A stretch of DNA of 64,000 bases from assembly GCA_040954595.2 (NCBI GenBank), contig CM082584.2, positions 2,914,001 through 2,978,000 on the forward strand. Reading direction: 5' to 3'. Within the stretch, counting starts at the first letter, position 1. Each line of letters starts with the position of its first letter. The notes under the pieces are model-generated. The model saw only the letters and a list, made by a program, of their open reading frames with translations. It was not told the DNA's origin and did no database searches. This stretch comes from Balanoglossus misakiensis (taxonomy: Eukaryota > Hemichordata). Positions 1-7,561 of this stretch are shown here, piece by piece. The position numbers were made by a program, and so were the translations under genes.

Positions 1-540
1 CCCCAAATCAAGCGACTCAGCGAAGAAATGCGCACTAATTCGGCGAAATTTTGGGAAGATAACTTTATGGGAGAAATCAGTCGATGGAACCAGATCAAAT
101 CCGAAAATGGTCTGACCATCAAAATGTCAAAGTGGCACGTTTGCTGATCGACATGTACAACATTTCCGTTGTAAACAAACCCGCGCATCATTTCAAGTGT
201 TACGGGCAATATTTACAGCTTGCACGTAGCTACAGTTGCCCAAACCTTTCTTCTATCTTCATTATGTAGTATTCCATGATGAATGTACAGGAAAAACGGG
301 CATTTTTCGATGATGAAAAATGGATACACACGAGAAATACTGGGGCTTTAAGCTTATTCCTATCTCAACTTATTCCAACACAATGTTCAATGAGAACTTT
401 TAATTGTAACAACTGACATTTCACATCAAAAGCAACACTGTTCTGGAAATGACGACAACTGTTATAAGAGGTTCATTTATGTATTTATTTATTTTGGACT
501 GGAGACTGCTGTGCAAAATTCACCTCAATGGGCCTTAATA
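1..540. other. non-genic repeat debris
   Basis: No gene seen. A short open frame at 84-269 exists only because it overlaps a dispersed repeat whose second copy lies inside an intron near 56 kb. There is no splice, domain or start-context support for coding. Confidence 0.6.
150..345 (+). repeat. dispersed repeat family, copy 1
   Basis: About 195 bp, from the stretch reading TTTCCGTTGTAAACAAAC to GAGAAATACTGGGGCTTTAA, aligns with 55981-56174 at roughly three quarters identity, same strand. No terminal repeats or coding capacity can be seen, so the class is unknown; a SINE or MITE relic is possible. Confidence 0.65.
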
Positions 541-550
541 TTAAATACAC

Positions 551-815
551 CATCAAACACTGTGTGAAATAGCCTGAATCCACCAAGGATTGTTGTGGAT
601 TCTTTCGTGGATTCTTACAGAATGCAGTAGAATCCTGAGATATCCATCATGGATACTCAGAGAATCCACAGATAAACCAATAGTGGATTCTGTCAAATAC
701 GGAACACTTTCAGAATCCACAATAGAATCCTTTACAGTATTTCAGTGGATTCTCTGTAACAGTTCCCAGAGAAATCCTTTGCTTGATTTTGATGGATTCT
801 GCATGAGAGTAATAA
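551..815. repeat. GGATTC/GAATCC-rich element, copy 1
   Basis: The hexamers GGATTC and GAATCC recur roughly every 20-30 bp on both strands. The block starts with ACACTGTGTGAAAT, whose reverse complement pattern (ATTTCACACAGT) ends the similar block at 14340-14640. This suggests two copies of one foldback-type element in opposite orientation. No coding capacity is apparent. Confidence 0.55.
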
Positions 816-1115
816 TCGTGGGGTTACGCCCTTTCCCTAAAAATTTCCCATGTGACCTTGCAGCTACAAAATGGCATTAAATATCACCGATATTTGCTAC
901 CTTTAGTTTTAGAAAGAAAGCCACTATAATAATTGAGATATACAATCGGAATTTTGTTCAAGCATGCTCTAGTCATGCTCTTTTGCATTGGACACGGAAT
1001 GTGTAAATTCAGAACTTTTATTCCATTTACTGTTTTATTTCGATTAGGAGTACAATGGGACCTATTTGGGATGTAGTAATTTTAATTCATGTTTTATCTT
1101 TTTTATTAAGAAATG
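816..1115. other. no gene seen
   Basis: AT-rich sequence between the hexamer-rich repeat and the Gypsy LTR. I see no feature in it. Confidence 0.5.
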
Positions 1116-1120
1116 TATAT

Positions 1121-1340
1121 ATAACACAGCCGAGGGTGAATTAAATGAGAGTCTTTAATACTCAGACACAGCCAACACAAATAGACATTGACTCGTTTAA
1201 ATGGCCGCGGCCATAACTGAACACACCAAACAGAACAGTTCCTAGGTCAGGGGTCACCTCAAGGGTTGCCCCTCCTTCAAAATCAGAGTCTCATGTCAAG
1301 CGCCCTCACACAGGCACTATGATACAATACGTCCATTACA
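1121..1340 (-). repeat. 3' LTR of Ty3/Gypsy element
   Basis: 220 bp, differing from the partner at 11721-11940 at four positions (1183, 1237, 1272 and 1335 approximately). On the minus strand it begins TGTAATGG and ends TGTGTTAT, so its termini approximate TG...  rather than a perfect TG...CA. Confidence 0.93.
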
Positions 1341-1352
1341 TCACTCCCCCCC
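1341..1352 (-). promoter_or_regulatory. polypurine tract of Ty3/Gypsy element
   Basis: On the minus strand GGGGGGGAGTGA lies directly upstream of the 3' LTR, where the plus-strand DNA primer of LTR retrotransposons sits. Position and composition fit; no other purine run abuts the LTR. Confidence 0.75.
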
Positions 1353-1422
1353 AATATAATAGTGTCCTCCTGGACACGTCGGGAGCATCCCCAACAGTTC
1401 ATACAGTACATTTAAACAAACT

Positions 1423-1424
<2 letters not shown>

Positions 1425-1466
<42 letters not shown>
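1425..1466 (-). repeat. 42-base homopolymer T tract (A on element strand)
   Basis: An uninterrupted run of T from 1425 to 1466, giving 42 A in the Gypsy sense strand, located between the 3'UTR tandem repeat and the 3' LTR. It generates a spurious poly-lysine frame. Length is likely polymorphic. Confidence 0.9.
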
Positions 1467-1470
<4 letters not shown>

Positions 1471-1557
1471 ATATATGTAATCATAAGTGTCAGCAAACCA
1501 GTTCGACCATAGAGTTCACAGTTCAACAATAAGTCCACTTGACGCGAAAGCAAAATG
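1467..1557 (-). repeat. Gypsy 3'UTR tandem unit, distal copy
   Basis: About 90 bp similar to 6298-6384 (shared CATAAGTGTCAG, GAGTTCACAGTTCAA and CGAAAGCAAAAT). The two units were adjacent before LINE-A inserted between them. They are diverged, so this is an older tandem repeat of the Gypsy 3' region, not the target duplication itself. Confidence 0.7.
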
Positions 1558-1569
1558 TAAATATATATC

Positions 1570-1587
1570 TAGAATAGAATAGAATAG
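1570..1587 (-). repeat. LINE-A 3' tail microsatellite
   Basis: TAGAATAGAATAGAATAG on the plus strand, i.e. a (TTCTA)n tail at the 3' end of LINE-A, directly next to the target duplication. Microsatellite tails instead of poly(A) are common in CR1/L2-like and related LINEs. Confidence 0.8.
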
Positions 1588-1691
1588 TTTATTGCGTTCC
1601 AAGGCCTCCGGCCCATATGCAAGGGGGTTACAAAAATTTAACATAGAAAGACAGCAAAATAAAGTACAGCTGTACATGACCATTAAACAGT

Positions 1692-4600
1692 TTAAATTCT
1701 GTCTCTTGAAAAAAGTGAGAGAGATATCTTTCTCTGCTTAAACGCTTTGCTTGTGAAAATACAGAGGTTGAGAAGCTCATCATTGCTAGACGTGTTCATA
1801 AGTCGTACAAATTTGTGAAAAGTTGGATGCTCAAAGTAGACATGTGATAAATACTGTTTTCTGAGGTCTGTGTAAGCAGAGCATTCAAGGAGAAAATGGT
1901 ATTCATCTTCTACTGCTCCTTTTGTACAAAACTTACATAGACGATCTGGTACATCTATATTATGCCTTCTCCCCTCCTCAATAGCAAGGGGCAGGGTAGA
2001 ACAGCGAAAAAAGGTGAACAGTTGTAAGACATTGCGACTACATGGTAACCTAAGATACTTCTCAGGTTCGAGCATGCTTTTAAATTGCATGTATGTACGG
2101 AGTTTAGGTTTCAAAGATATTTTACTGTTCCAAAGTTGTTTAAAGATATCTGAAAGCCTAGAATCAAAAAGTGACAAAAATTGCTGTTTGTTTCCTATTT
2201 CTTGGGCAAGCCAGGCATAACCGAAACCATAAGAAAATAAAACATTCTTTATAGATGTTGCCCACGTGTGGCGACCCAAGCCATCAAGATTACATAACAT
2301 GATGTATGCTTGTCTTGGAAGTCGGTTTGGAGGCATTTCAAGTAATTTTATCCAATAGCGAATGCAACGCTTTATAGTGTAAAAATGAACAGGAAAACGA
2401 CCGCATTCACCCAATACTGCTTCATTTGTTGTATTGCCCGGTACACCTAAAAATTTTCTACACCATTTTCTGTGTACCTTCTCCAGAGCATCGTACAAAG
2501 TAAAACCCCAGACTTCAGAACCATAGCATAAAATTGGTAATATCATAACATCGAAAACTTTAAAATGAGAATACAGATCAAAGTGACCTAACTTCCATCT
2601 AGCAATTGACAGCATATTGAGGGCTTTACTAGCCTGGTTTGCTAGATTTTGGATTGATTTCGACCAGTTGTTGCGAGATGAAAAGAATAAACCCAGGTAT
2701 TTGTAAAATGAAACAATATTTACAGGACTTGTACCAAAATGCCAGTTTTCCCAACGTGATCTGCGACCACCTTTTCTGAAGATCATAACTTTTGTTTTGT
2801 CTAAATTAACTTGCATGCGCCATTTGAAACAGAACTTGTATAAAATATCAATTAAATGTTGCAGGTTCCTGGCTGAATCTGCAAAAATAGCCACATCATC
2901 AGCATAAAGTAAAGCAAACAGATCATATATGTCTTGTGTTAATTGAACACCACGTTGTCCAGATGACATAAGCATACCATTCAATTCGTCAATGAAAAAA
3001 CTAAACAAAACCGGGCTTAAAATACACCCTTGTCTGACGCCAGCTGGACAGTCAAAGTACTCTGATGTAATATTTCCAGCTCTAACACATGATTTGATCC
3101 CACTGTACATGGAATATAAAATACAATACATTTTTCCTTTGACTCCCAGCATCTTAAGCTTATACAGTAACAAACTATGGTTTACCCGATCAAACGCCTT
3201 CGAAAAATCGACAAAAAGGCAATACAGTTTCCCACGTCTTATGCTTAAATATTTCTGTACTATAGCATGTAGAACAAATATGTTGTCTATAGTGCTGTGA
3301 TTTTTGCGGAATCCAGCTTGACAGTCTGAGAGGATGTTTAGAGTATCCGACCATTTTACAAGTCGCTCATTTAAAATTGACGTAAAGATCTTTCCCAGAG
3401 TGTTAAGAAGTGAAATGCCCCTGTAGTTGTTAACGTCCTGCTTTGACCCTTTTTTGAATAGAGGAATTACAATTGCGCCCGACCACTCCCTAGGAAACTT
3501 TCCAGAGACAAAAATAAAGTTAAACAATTCTACAAGTACAGGTAAAATTATTTCTGCAGAAAAGCTATAAAATTCATTGGGTATCCCGTCTGGCCCGGGA
3601 GCTTTACCCGATTTAAGTCTTTTCAAACAAGATAACACTTCACTCTCTGTAATATGGTCATTAAGTAAATTATCTGTACCATCCCCTCCCGATTCATTAA
3701 TCAGGGAAAATTCCTTGATTTCCTCTTCTATTGTACATAAAAATTCACTATCACCTGATTTGACATCAAAGCAATCATTGTAAAGGGTACTAAAATATTC
3801 ATACCAAGTCTGAATGCTGATGTCATTACCGGGGTTTCCCCTTCTGCCTATAACAGAATTTACAATTTTCCAAAATTCTCCAGAATTCTGTGATGCCTCT
3901 AACAGGCGATTTCTAATTGCATATTGATAATTTAATTTACTGGTCTTACAAGTCTGTTTAAAATATTTCTTAGCTGCTTTATAGTTTTCAAGAGAACCCG
4001 TTGTACCAAGCTGTCTGAATAATTTCAAGTTGTCATACACAGAACGTTTGGCTTGTTGACATGTCACATTAAACCATGGAGGCTGTTTGTAATTGTTTCG
4101 AGGAGTGCTCACCTGGCGCCCATCAGCGCCGGCAACTTGTACAGCCTCGAGTATCTTTGAGATGGCAGAGCTTGTGTCTGGAAGGGCTGTAATAGATTCA
4201 TTCAACAAATTTTTCACATGCGGGGAAGACATTTTTTCTTTAAAAGACTGATAACAAGAGGGCGGCATGCGAAAACGAACAAAACGTGACACATTACTAG
4301 CAGTAGGACATTGACGTTGGACGTGTACCTGCGCAGCGGGAAATTCACAGCTGATCGGAAAATGATCAGATTCCATTCTTGAAAGAACTTGAAAAGAGCT
4401 TACATAACGGAAAATTTCTGATGGCAAAAGCATGTAATCAATTACACTGCTTCCATTTGGTGTGATACATGTAATATTTCCGGGCATGTCATTGGTCGTC
4501 CGACCATTTACAATATGCAAATCAAAATTGCGACAGATGCCCAGTAGCGCTTTACCAGCTTCATTAACCACCTGATCTTTTGAAAGTCTTGGAATGTGAA

Positions 4601-5165
4601 AATGAGATTGTGAATACATTGAATCATCCAATGGCAGATGATCTGTCGAGTCATCAGTAATGAAATCGTCATGTGACCCTGTTCTCGCATTAAAATCACC
4701 GCCCAGAATGAAACTACACTCGGGGTATAAACAAGAAAGCTCAATAAGTTGATCTTCTAACTCTTCAAAGTTGTCTAATATAGAATCGGGTCGCAGATAG
4801 CAACAACCAAATATAACATCTCTATTGAATGGAAATAAATCTTTATGAAACTTGAGAAAAACGGAATTATTTAACCATGAGTGTACTTGTTGGACTTTGT
4901 CAGCAATAAGTTTATGCACATACACAGCAGTGCCGCCACTTGGACGGCCTCTAGTATGGCGACGCGTGGCAGGAAAAGGAAAAACCACGTGTGTTTTTAA
5001 AATATCTACCTGGTCTGAGGTTGTACAGAAAGTCTCAGTTATACCCACAATATCATATTTCGAACAAAAATAAATAGATTCTGAATTGTTTAAATTGGTT
5101 CTTAGACCTCTAATGTTCCATAGCAGAAAAGAGAGAATTGACTTGCTTGAGCCTTGGCCACACCC
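1692..5165 (-). CDS. LINE-A ORF2: APE endonuclease and reverse transcriptase
   Basis: The frame is open from just after the ORF1 TAG (5168-5166) to 1692, about 1157 codons. The endonuclease begins at once (LLWNIRGLRTNL) with GGDFNART and SDHFPIS as metal/catalytic motifs. RT follows with PGPDGIPNEF, YRGISLLNTLGK, FVDFSKAFDRV, GVRQGCILSP and the catalytic YADDVAIFA. A long C-terminal region ends in a zinc-finger-like CKFCTKGAVEDEYHFLLEC. The protein nicks target DNA and primes reverse transcription. There is no ATG before the endonuclease: the codon at 5048 is GTG and lies inside the domain. Translation must therefore use TAG read-through, reinitiation or a non-AUG start. Confidence 0.9.
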   Translation of the reverse strand, partial: GCGQGSSKSILSFLLWNIRGLRTNLNNSESIYFCSKYDIVGITETFCTTSDQVDILKTHVVFPFPATRRHTRGRPSGGTAVYVHKLIADKVQQVHSWLNNSVFLKFHKDLFPFNRDVIFGCCYLRPDSILDNFEELEDQLIELSCLYPECSFILGGDFNARTGSHDDFITDDSTDHLPLDDSMYSQSHFHIPRLSKDQVVNEAGKALLGICRNFDLHIVNGRTTNDMPGNITCITPNGSSVIDYMLLPSEIFRYVSSFQVLSRMESDHFPISCEFPAAQVHVQRQCPTASNVSRFVRFRMPPSCYQSFKEKMSSPHVKNLLNESITALPDTSSAISKILEAVQVAGADGRQVSTPRNNYKQPPWFNVTCQQAKRSVYDNLKLFRQLGTTGSLENYKAAKKYFKQTCKTSKLNYQYAIRNRLLEASQNSGEFWKIVNSVIGRRGNPGNDISIQTWYEYFSTLYNDCFDVKSGDSEFLCTIEEEIKEFSLINESGGDGTDNLLNDHITESEVLSCLKRLKSGKAPGPDGIPNEFYSFSAEIILPVLVELFNFIFVSGKFPREWSGAIVIPLFKKGSKQDVNNYRGISLLNTLGKIFTSILNERLVKWSDTLNILSDCQAGFRKNHSTIDNIFVLHAIVQKYLSIRRGKLYCLFVDFSKAFDRVNHSLLLYKLKMLGVKGKMYCILYSMYSGIKSCVRAGNITSEYFDCPAGVRQGCILSPVLFSFFIDELNGMLMSSGQRGVQLTQDIYDLFALLYADDVAIFADSARNLQHLIDILYKFCFKWRMQVNLDKTKVMIFRKGGRRSRWENWHFGTSPVNIVSFYKYLGLFFSSRNNWSKSIQNLANQASKALNMLSIARWKLGHFDLYSHFKVFDVMILPILCYGSEVWGFTLYDALEKVHRKWCRKFLGVPGNTTNEAVLGECGRFPVHFYTIKRCIRYWIKLLEMPPNRLPRQAYIMLCNLDGLGRHTWATSIKNVLFSYGFGYAWLAQEIGNKQQFLSLFDSRLSDIFKQLWNSKISLKPKLRTYMQFKSMLEPEKYLRLPCSRNVLQLFTFFRCSTLPLAIEEGRRHNIDVPDRLCKFCTKGAVEDEYHFLLECSAYTDLRKQYLSHVYFEHPTFHKFVRLMNTSSNDELLNLCIFTSKAFKQRKISLSLFSRDRI

Positions 5166-6053
5166 CTACCGTGCAAGATGGTCGACTTGCTGTACTTGTC
5201 CGGTGTCTTCATTAAACTTGTAGACCGTCTTGACGTCCTGATCGTCGATACATATCAACTTGTCATAGCGGATGTAAGACTTCATCGTCGGATTTGTTTG
5301 TATTAAAGTCTTTCGGAATGACAAAAGGTTTGACCGAATATTCCGCACTCGTCTTGAAAAGTCCTCGCCGATGCTAATGTTCGTTCCTCTAAGTTTAGTG
5401 GCTGCCGACAGCACTCTGGATCTGTCTTTGAATTTCGCGAACATGGCGACAATAGGGCTTCCTCCGCGAATTTTCGGTGCATTCTTGATCCGGTGGACTC
5501 TCTCAAATTCAACTTCTTCTGTTATGTCAAGATGATTTTTCAAGACTGATTTCACCTTTTCTTCAGACTTGTCCCAGTTTTCGTTTCCTTCGGACTGCTC
5601 AATTCCATAGAATATGAGGTTATTCCTGCGGCTTCGATTTTCTAAATCATCGCTAGAGCGTTTTAACTCGTCATTTTCTTTCCTTAAATGGTCCAGAGAC
5701 GATTTCAATTCAGAAAAAGACTTACTGCTTTTCTCCTGTGTATCCACTTTTGCTGTATTTCGCTGTAACTGTTCTCGAAATTCAGACATATCGTCTTCAA
5801 TGTTGTCCATCCTAATTTCCAGACGTTCGAGTTTCTGCCGCATATATTGTGTTTCTGTGATGATCTTGTCTAGCTTTTCGTTGATGCCTTTAACGTCGCT
5901 CTTTGTTGCCAGATCCTCTGCATCAGCCGACCTTAGTTTAGGAGGTCCCGGGTTCAGTTCAACATTACCAGCAGTTACTAACAGGGCAGCCAAACAGAGT
6001 TTGACTGCCAGTGACATTTGGCAATTCAACAATGGAACGACAAGGGCGGCCAT
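5166..6053 (-). CDS. LINE-A ORF1 protein, L1 ORF1-like with N-terminal 2A motif
   Basis: I choose the ATG at 6053 because it has a strong context (AAAGATGG) and the codon at the far end of the open frame (6251) is GTG, not ATG; another ATG lies at 6137. From 6053 the product is 295 residues. The first 30 are hydrophobic and lead into NVELNPGP, a 2A-like ribosome-skipping motif. Next comes a long coiled coil (NEKLDKIITE ... ELKSSLDHLRKEND), then an RRM-like and C-terminal module typical of L1-type ORF1 proteins (ENRSRRNNLIFYGI, ERVHRIKNAP, ISIGEDFSRRVR). Such proteins are RNA-binding chaperones that coat LINE RNA. The frame ends with TAG and ORF2 follows in the same frame. Confidence 0.88.
   Translation of the reverse strand: MAALVVPLLNCQMSLAVKLCLAALLVTAGNVELNPGPPKLRSADAEDLATKSDVKGINEKLDKIITETQYMRQKLERLEIRMDNIEDDMSEFREQLQRNTAKVDTQEKSSKSFSELKSSLDHLRKENDELKRSSDDLENRSRRNNLIFYGIEQSEGNENWDKSEEKVKSVLKNHLDITEEVEFERVHRIKNAPKIRGGSPIVAMFAKFKDRSRVLSAATKLRGTNISIGEDFSRRVRNIRSNLLSFRKTLIQTNPTMKSYIRYDKLICIDDQDVKTVYKFNEDTGQVQQVDHLAR
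5943..5966 (-). other. 2A-like translational recoding motif in LINE-A ORF1
   Basis: Codes NVELNPGP after the leucine/alanine-rich LAALLVTAG. The family consensus is D(V/I)ExNPG|P; here the Asp is replaced by Asn. 2A-like peptides at the N terminus of ORF1 are known in APE-type LINEs of sea urchin and other invertebrates. Whether the D-to-N form still skips is unknown. Confidence 0.75.
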
Positions 6054-6297
6054 CTTTGGTAGCTTCTGTTGTCGAGCTGGATTGCCACCAGCGAAAAGTC
6101 CGACTTTGGCCCTGTATTGAGCCAGAATAATGCCCATTTTGTAGTAGAACTTATCTTGAAGAGTAAACGCACCTTTACGGGTGAAGTACAGTTCCAAACG
6201 CCAGTCTGGGTGTGATTTATGGAAAGGATTGTACGAGCTGTTGTGACACACGTGCTATCTCAGTGACAGTTACGTAAGGCCCCCCCTAAATATATAT

Positions 6298-6384
6298 CAT
6301 AAGTGTCAGTAAATCAGTTCGTACACAGAGTTCACAGTTCAATGATAAATCCACTAAACACTAAACACGAAAGCAAAATCAACA
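6298..6384 (-). repeat. Gypsy 3'UTR tandem unit, proximal copy
   Basis: Partner of 1467-1557, now on the other side of the nested LINE. Between it and the integrase stop (6385-6520) lies plain 3'UTR with CCTCTTCT-type short repeats. Confidence 0.7.
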
Positions 6385-6520
6385 CTGCCGTATATCCTGT
6401 AATGTCACCGTCATCATATTCTGCAAGCACAACACATTCCTCTTCTCTCCTATAATGTTCCTCCTATGTTCGGCATATTCCTCTTCTATTCTGCAAACAC
6501 AACACATTCCTCTTCTCCTT

Positions 6521-7561
6521 TCACTCGGTGTATCTGGCAGGGACCCTCGTTATCCTCCCTGATCTGGTCACTTGGGGGCGCAGTAATTGTTGTTCACCTT
6601 GACCTTCGTCCTCAGCTACACTGTTGTCTTCCGGCACGTTGTCAGTATCACTATTATCTTCCTCTGGCTCAATCTCTTCCAACTCATGTCCCGCTATTTC
6701 CTGGTCCTCCTCTGGTTCCGGTTGCCGACCTAGGATGATAACTCCCCCCTTATCTGGCCGTTTGGGGGCTCTATTTTCGGCTTTCTCCGCAGACAAGTTA
6801 TTTGGGCTATTTTGCAATTCACCCATTTGCTCCTCCCGGCGGTCAATCAGCGTTGAGTCACTGTGATGTCCGATTCGACACGGCTTTAACCGATTATGAT
6901 GAACAACTAGCCTACGGCGCCTTTCACTATCTTCCTGGATACGATATATCACACCTGGTTTTCCATCTGGGTCTGGGATGCGCTTCTTCACGATAAATGG
7001 GCCCGCCCATGGTAGTCCTAATTTCTGGGCCCTGCCACGCCTTGCTGTAGGATCATGTAACCAGACTTTATCGCCGACCTCATAAGGGTGATGATTCGCC
7101 CACCTATCATATCCTGTCTTTTGTCTCCGCTGGGACTGACCGAGTGTTTCAGCAGCGTATTTGAAAGCGTCCCTCAGTTTTCCGACCATACGTCTGGCAT
7201 AGGTAGTGGTTGTTTGGGATGGTTCTGGTGTACCGTACACTATATCTATGGGTAGCCGAGCTTCCCTCCCATGAGTGAGGAAATATGGGGTTTGGCCAGT
7301 ACTTTCATGGACGCTGGTGTTATATGCCAGTGCAATTTTCGACACATGATCATCCCATTCGTCGCCGTACTGAGCTACACACTTTGCCAGCATTTCCTCT
7401 GCCGTCCTGTTGAAACGCTCAACCATGCCGTCAGACTGTGGGTGGTAGGCTGTAGTACGTGATTTGTTAACTTCGAGCAGCTGGCAGAGTTCCTTGATTA
7501 CTTGCGCCTCAAAATTACGTCCCTGATCGGAATGAAATTTCTCAAATACCCCATGTTCCAT
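6521..7561 (-). pseudogene. pol: Integrase C-part of Pol, separated by a frameshift
   Basis: 346 codons that continue the integrase core: FHSDQGRNF (second catalytic Asp), YHPQSDGMVERFNRT (catalytic Glu), then the GPY/F-type module WAGPFIV and an acidic tail. Sequence upstream in this frame (EEYIM just before MEHG) still looks like integrase, so the break against the previous frame is a one-base loss around 7575-7585 rather than a natural gene boundary. Either this copy is defective or there is an assembly error. The annotated ATG at 7561 is internal to the domain. Confidence 0.85.

Larger units (their letters stand above)
1570..6286 (-). mobile_element. LINE-A, apparently full-length non-LTR retrotransposon
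   Basis: Two long frames (L1-type ORF1, then ORF2 with APE endonuclease and RT) on the minus strand, flanked by the perfect 12-bp target duplication TAAATATATATC (1558-1569 and 6287-6298). The 3' end is a TTCTA-type microsatellite, preceded by AATAAA and a GGGCCGGAGGCC hairpin. Only a short 5'UTR precedes ORF1. Neither frame shows an internal stop other than the TAG between ORF1 and ORF2, so this copy may be young or active. RT motif GVRQGCILSP and the C-terminal zinc-finger-like segment differ from the GVPQGS-type LINEs elsewhere in the window; I do not assign a clade. Confidence 0.92.

Noticed and set aside
1341-1553. 70-residue poly-lysine protein
   Set aside because: Produced by the 42-base A tract within the Gypsy 3'UTR.
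5614-6120. 168-codon plus-strand frame
   Set aside because: Antisense shadow of LINE-A ORF1.
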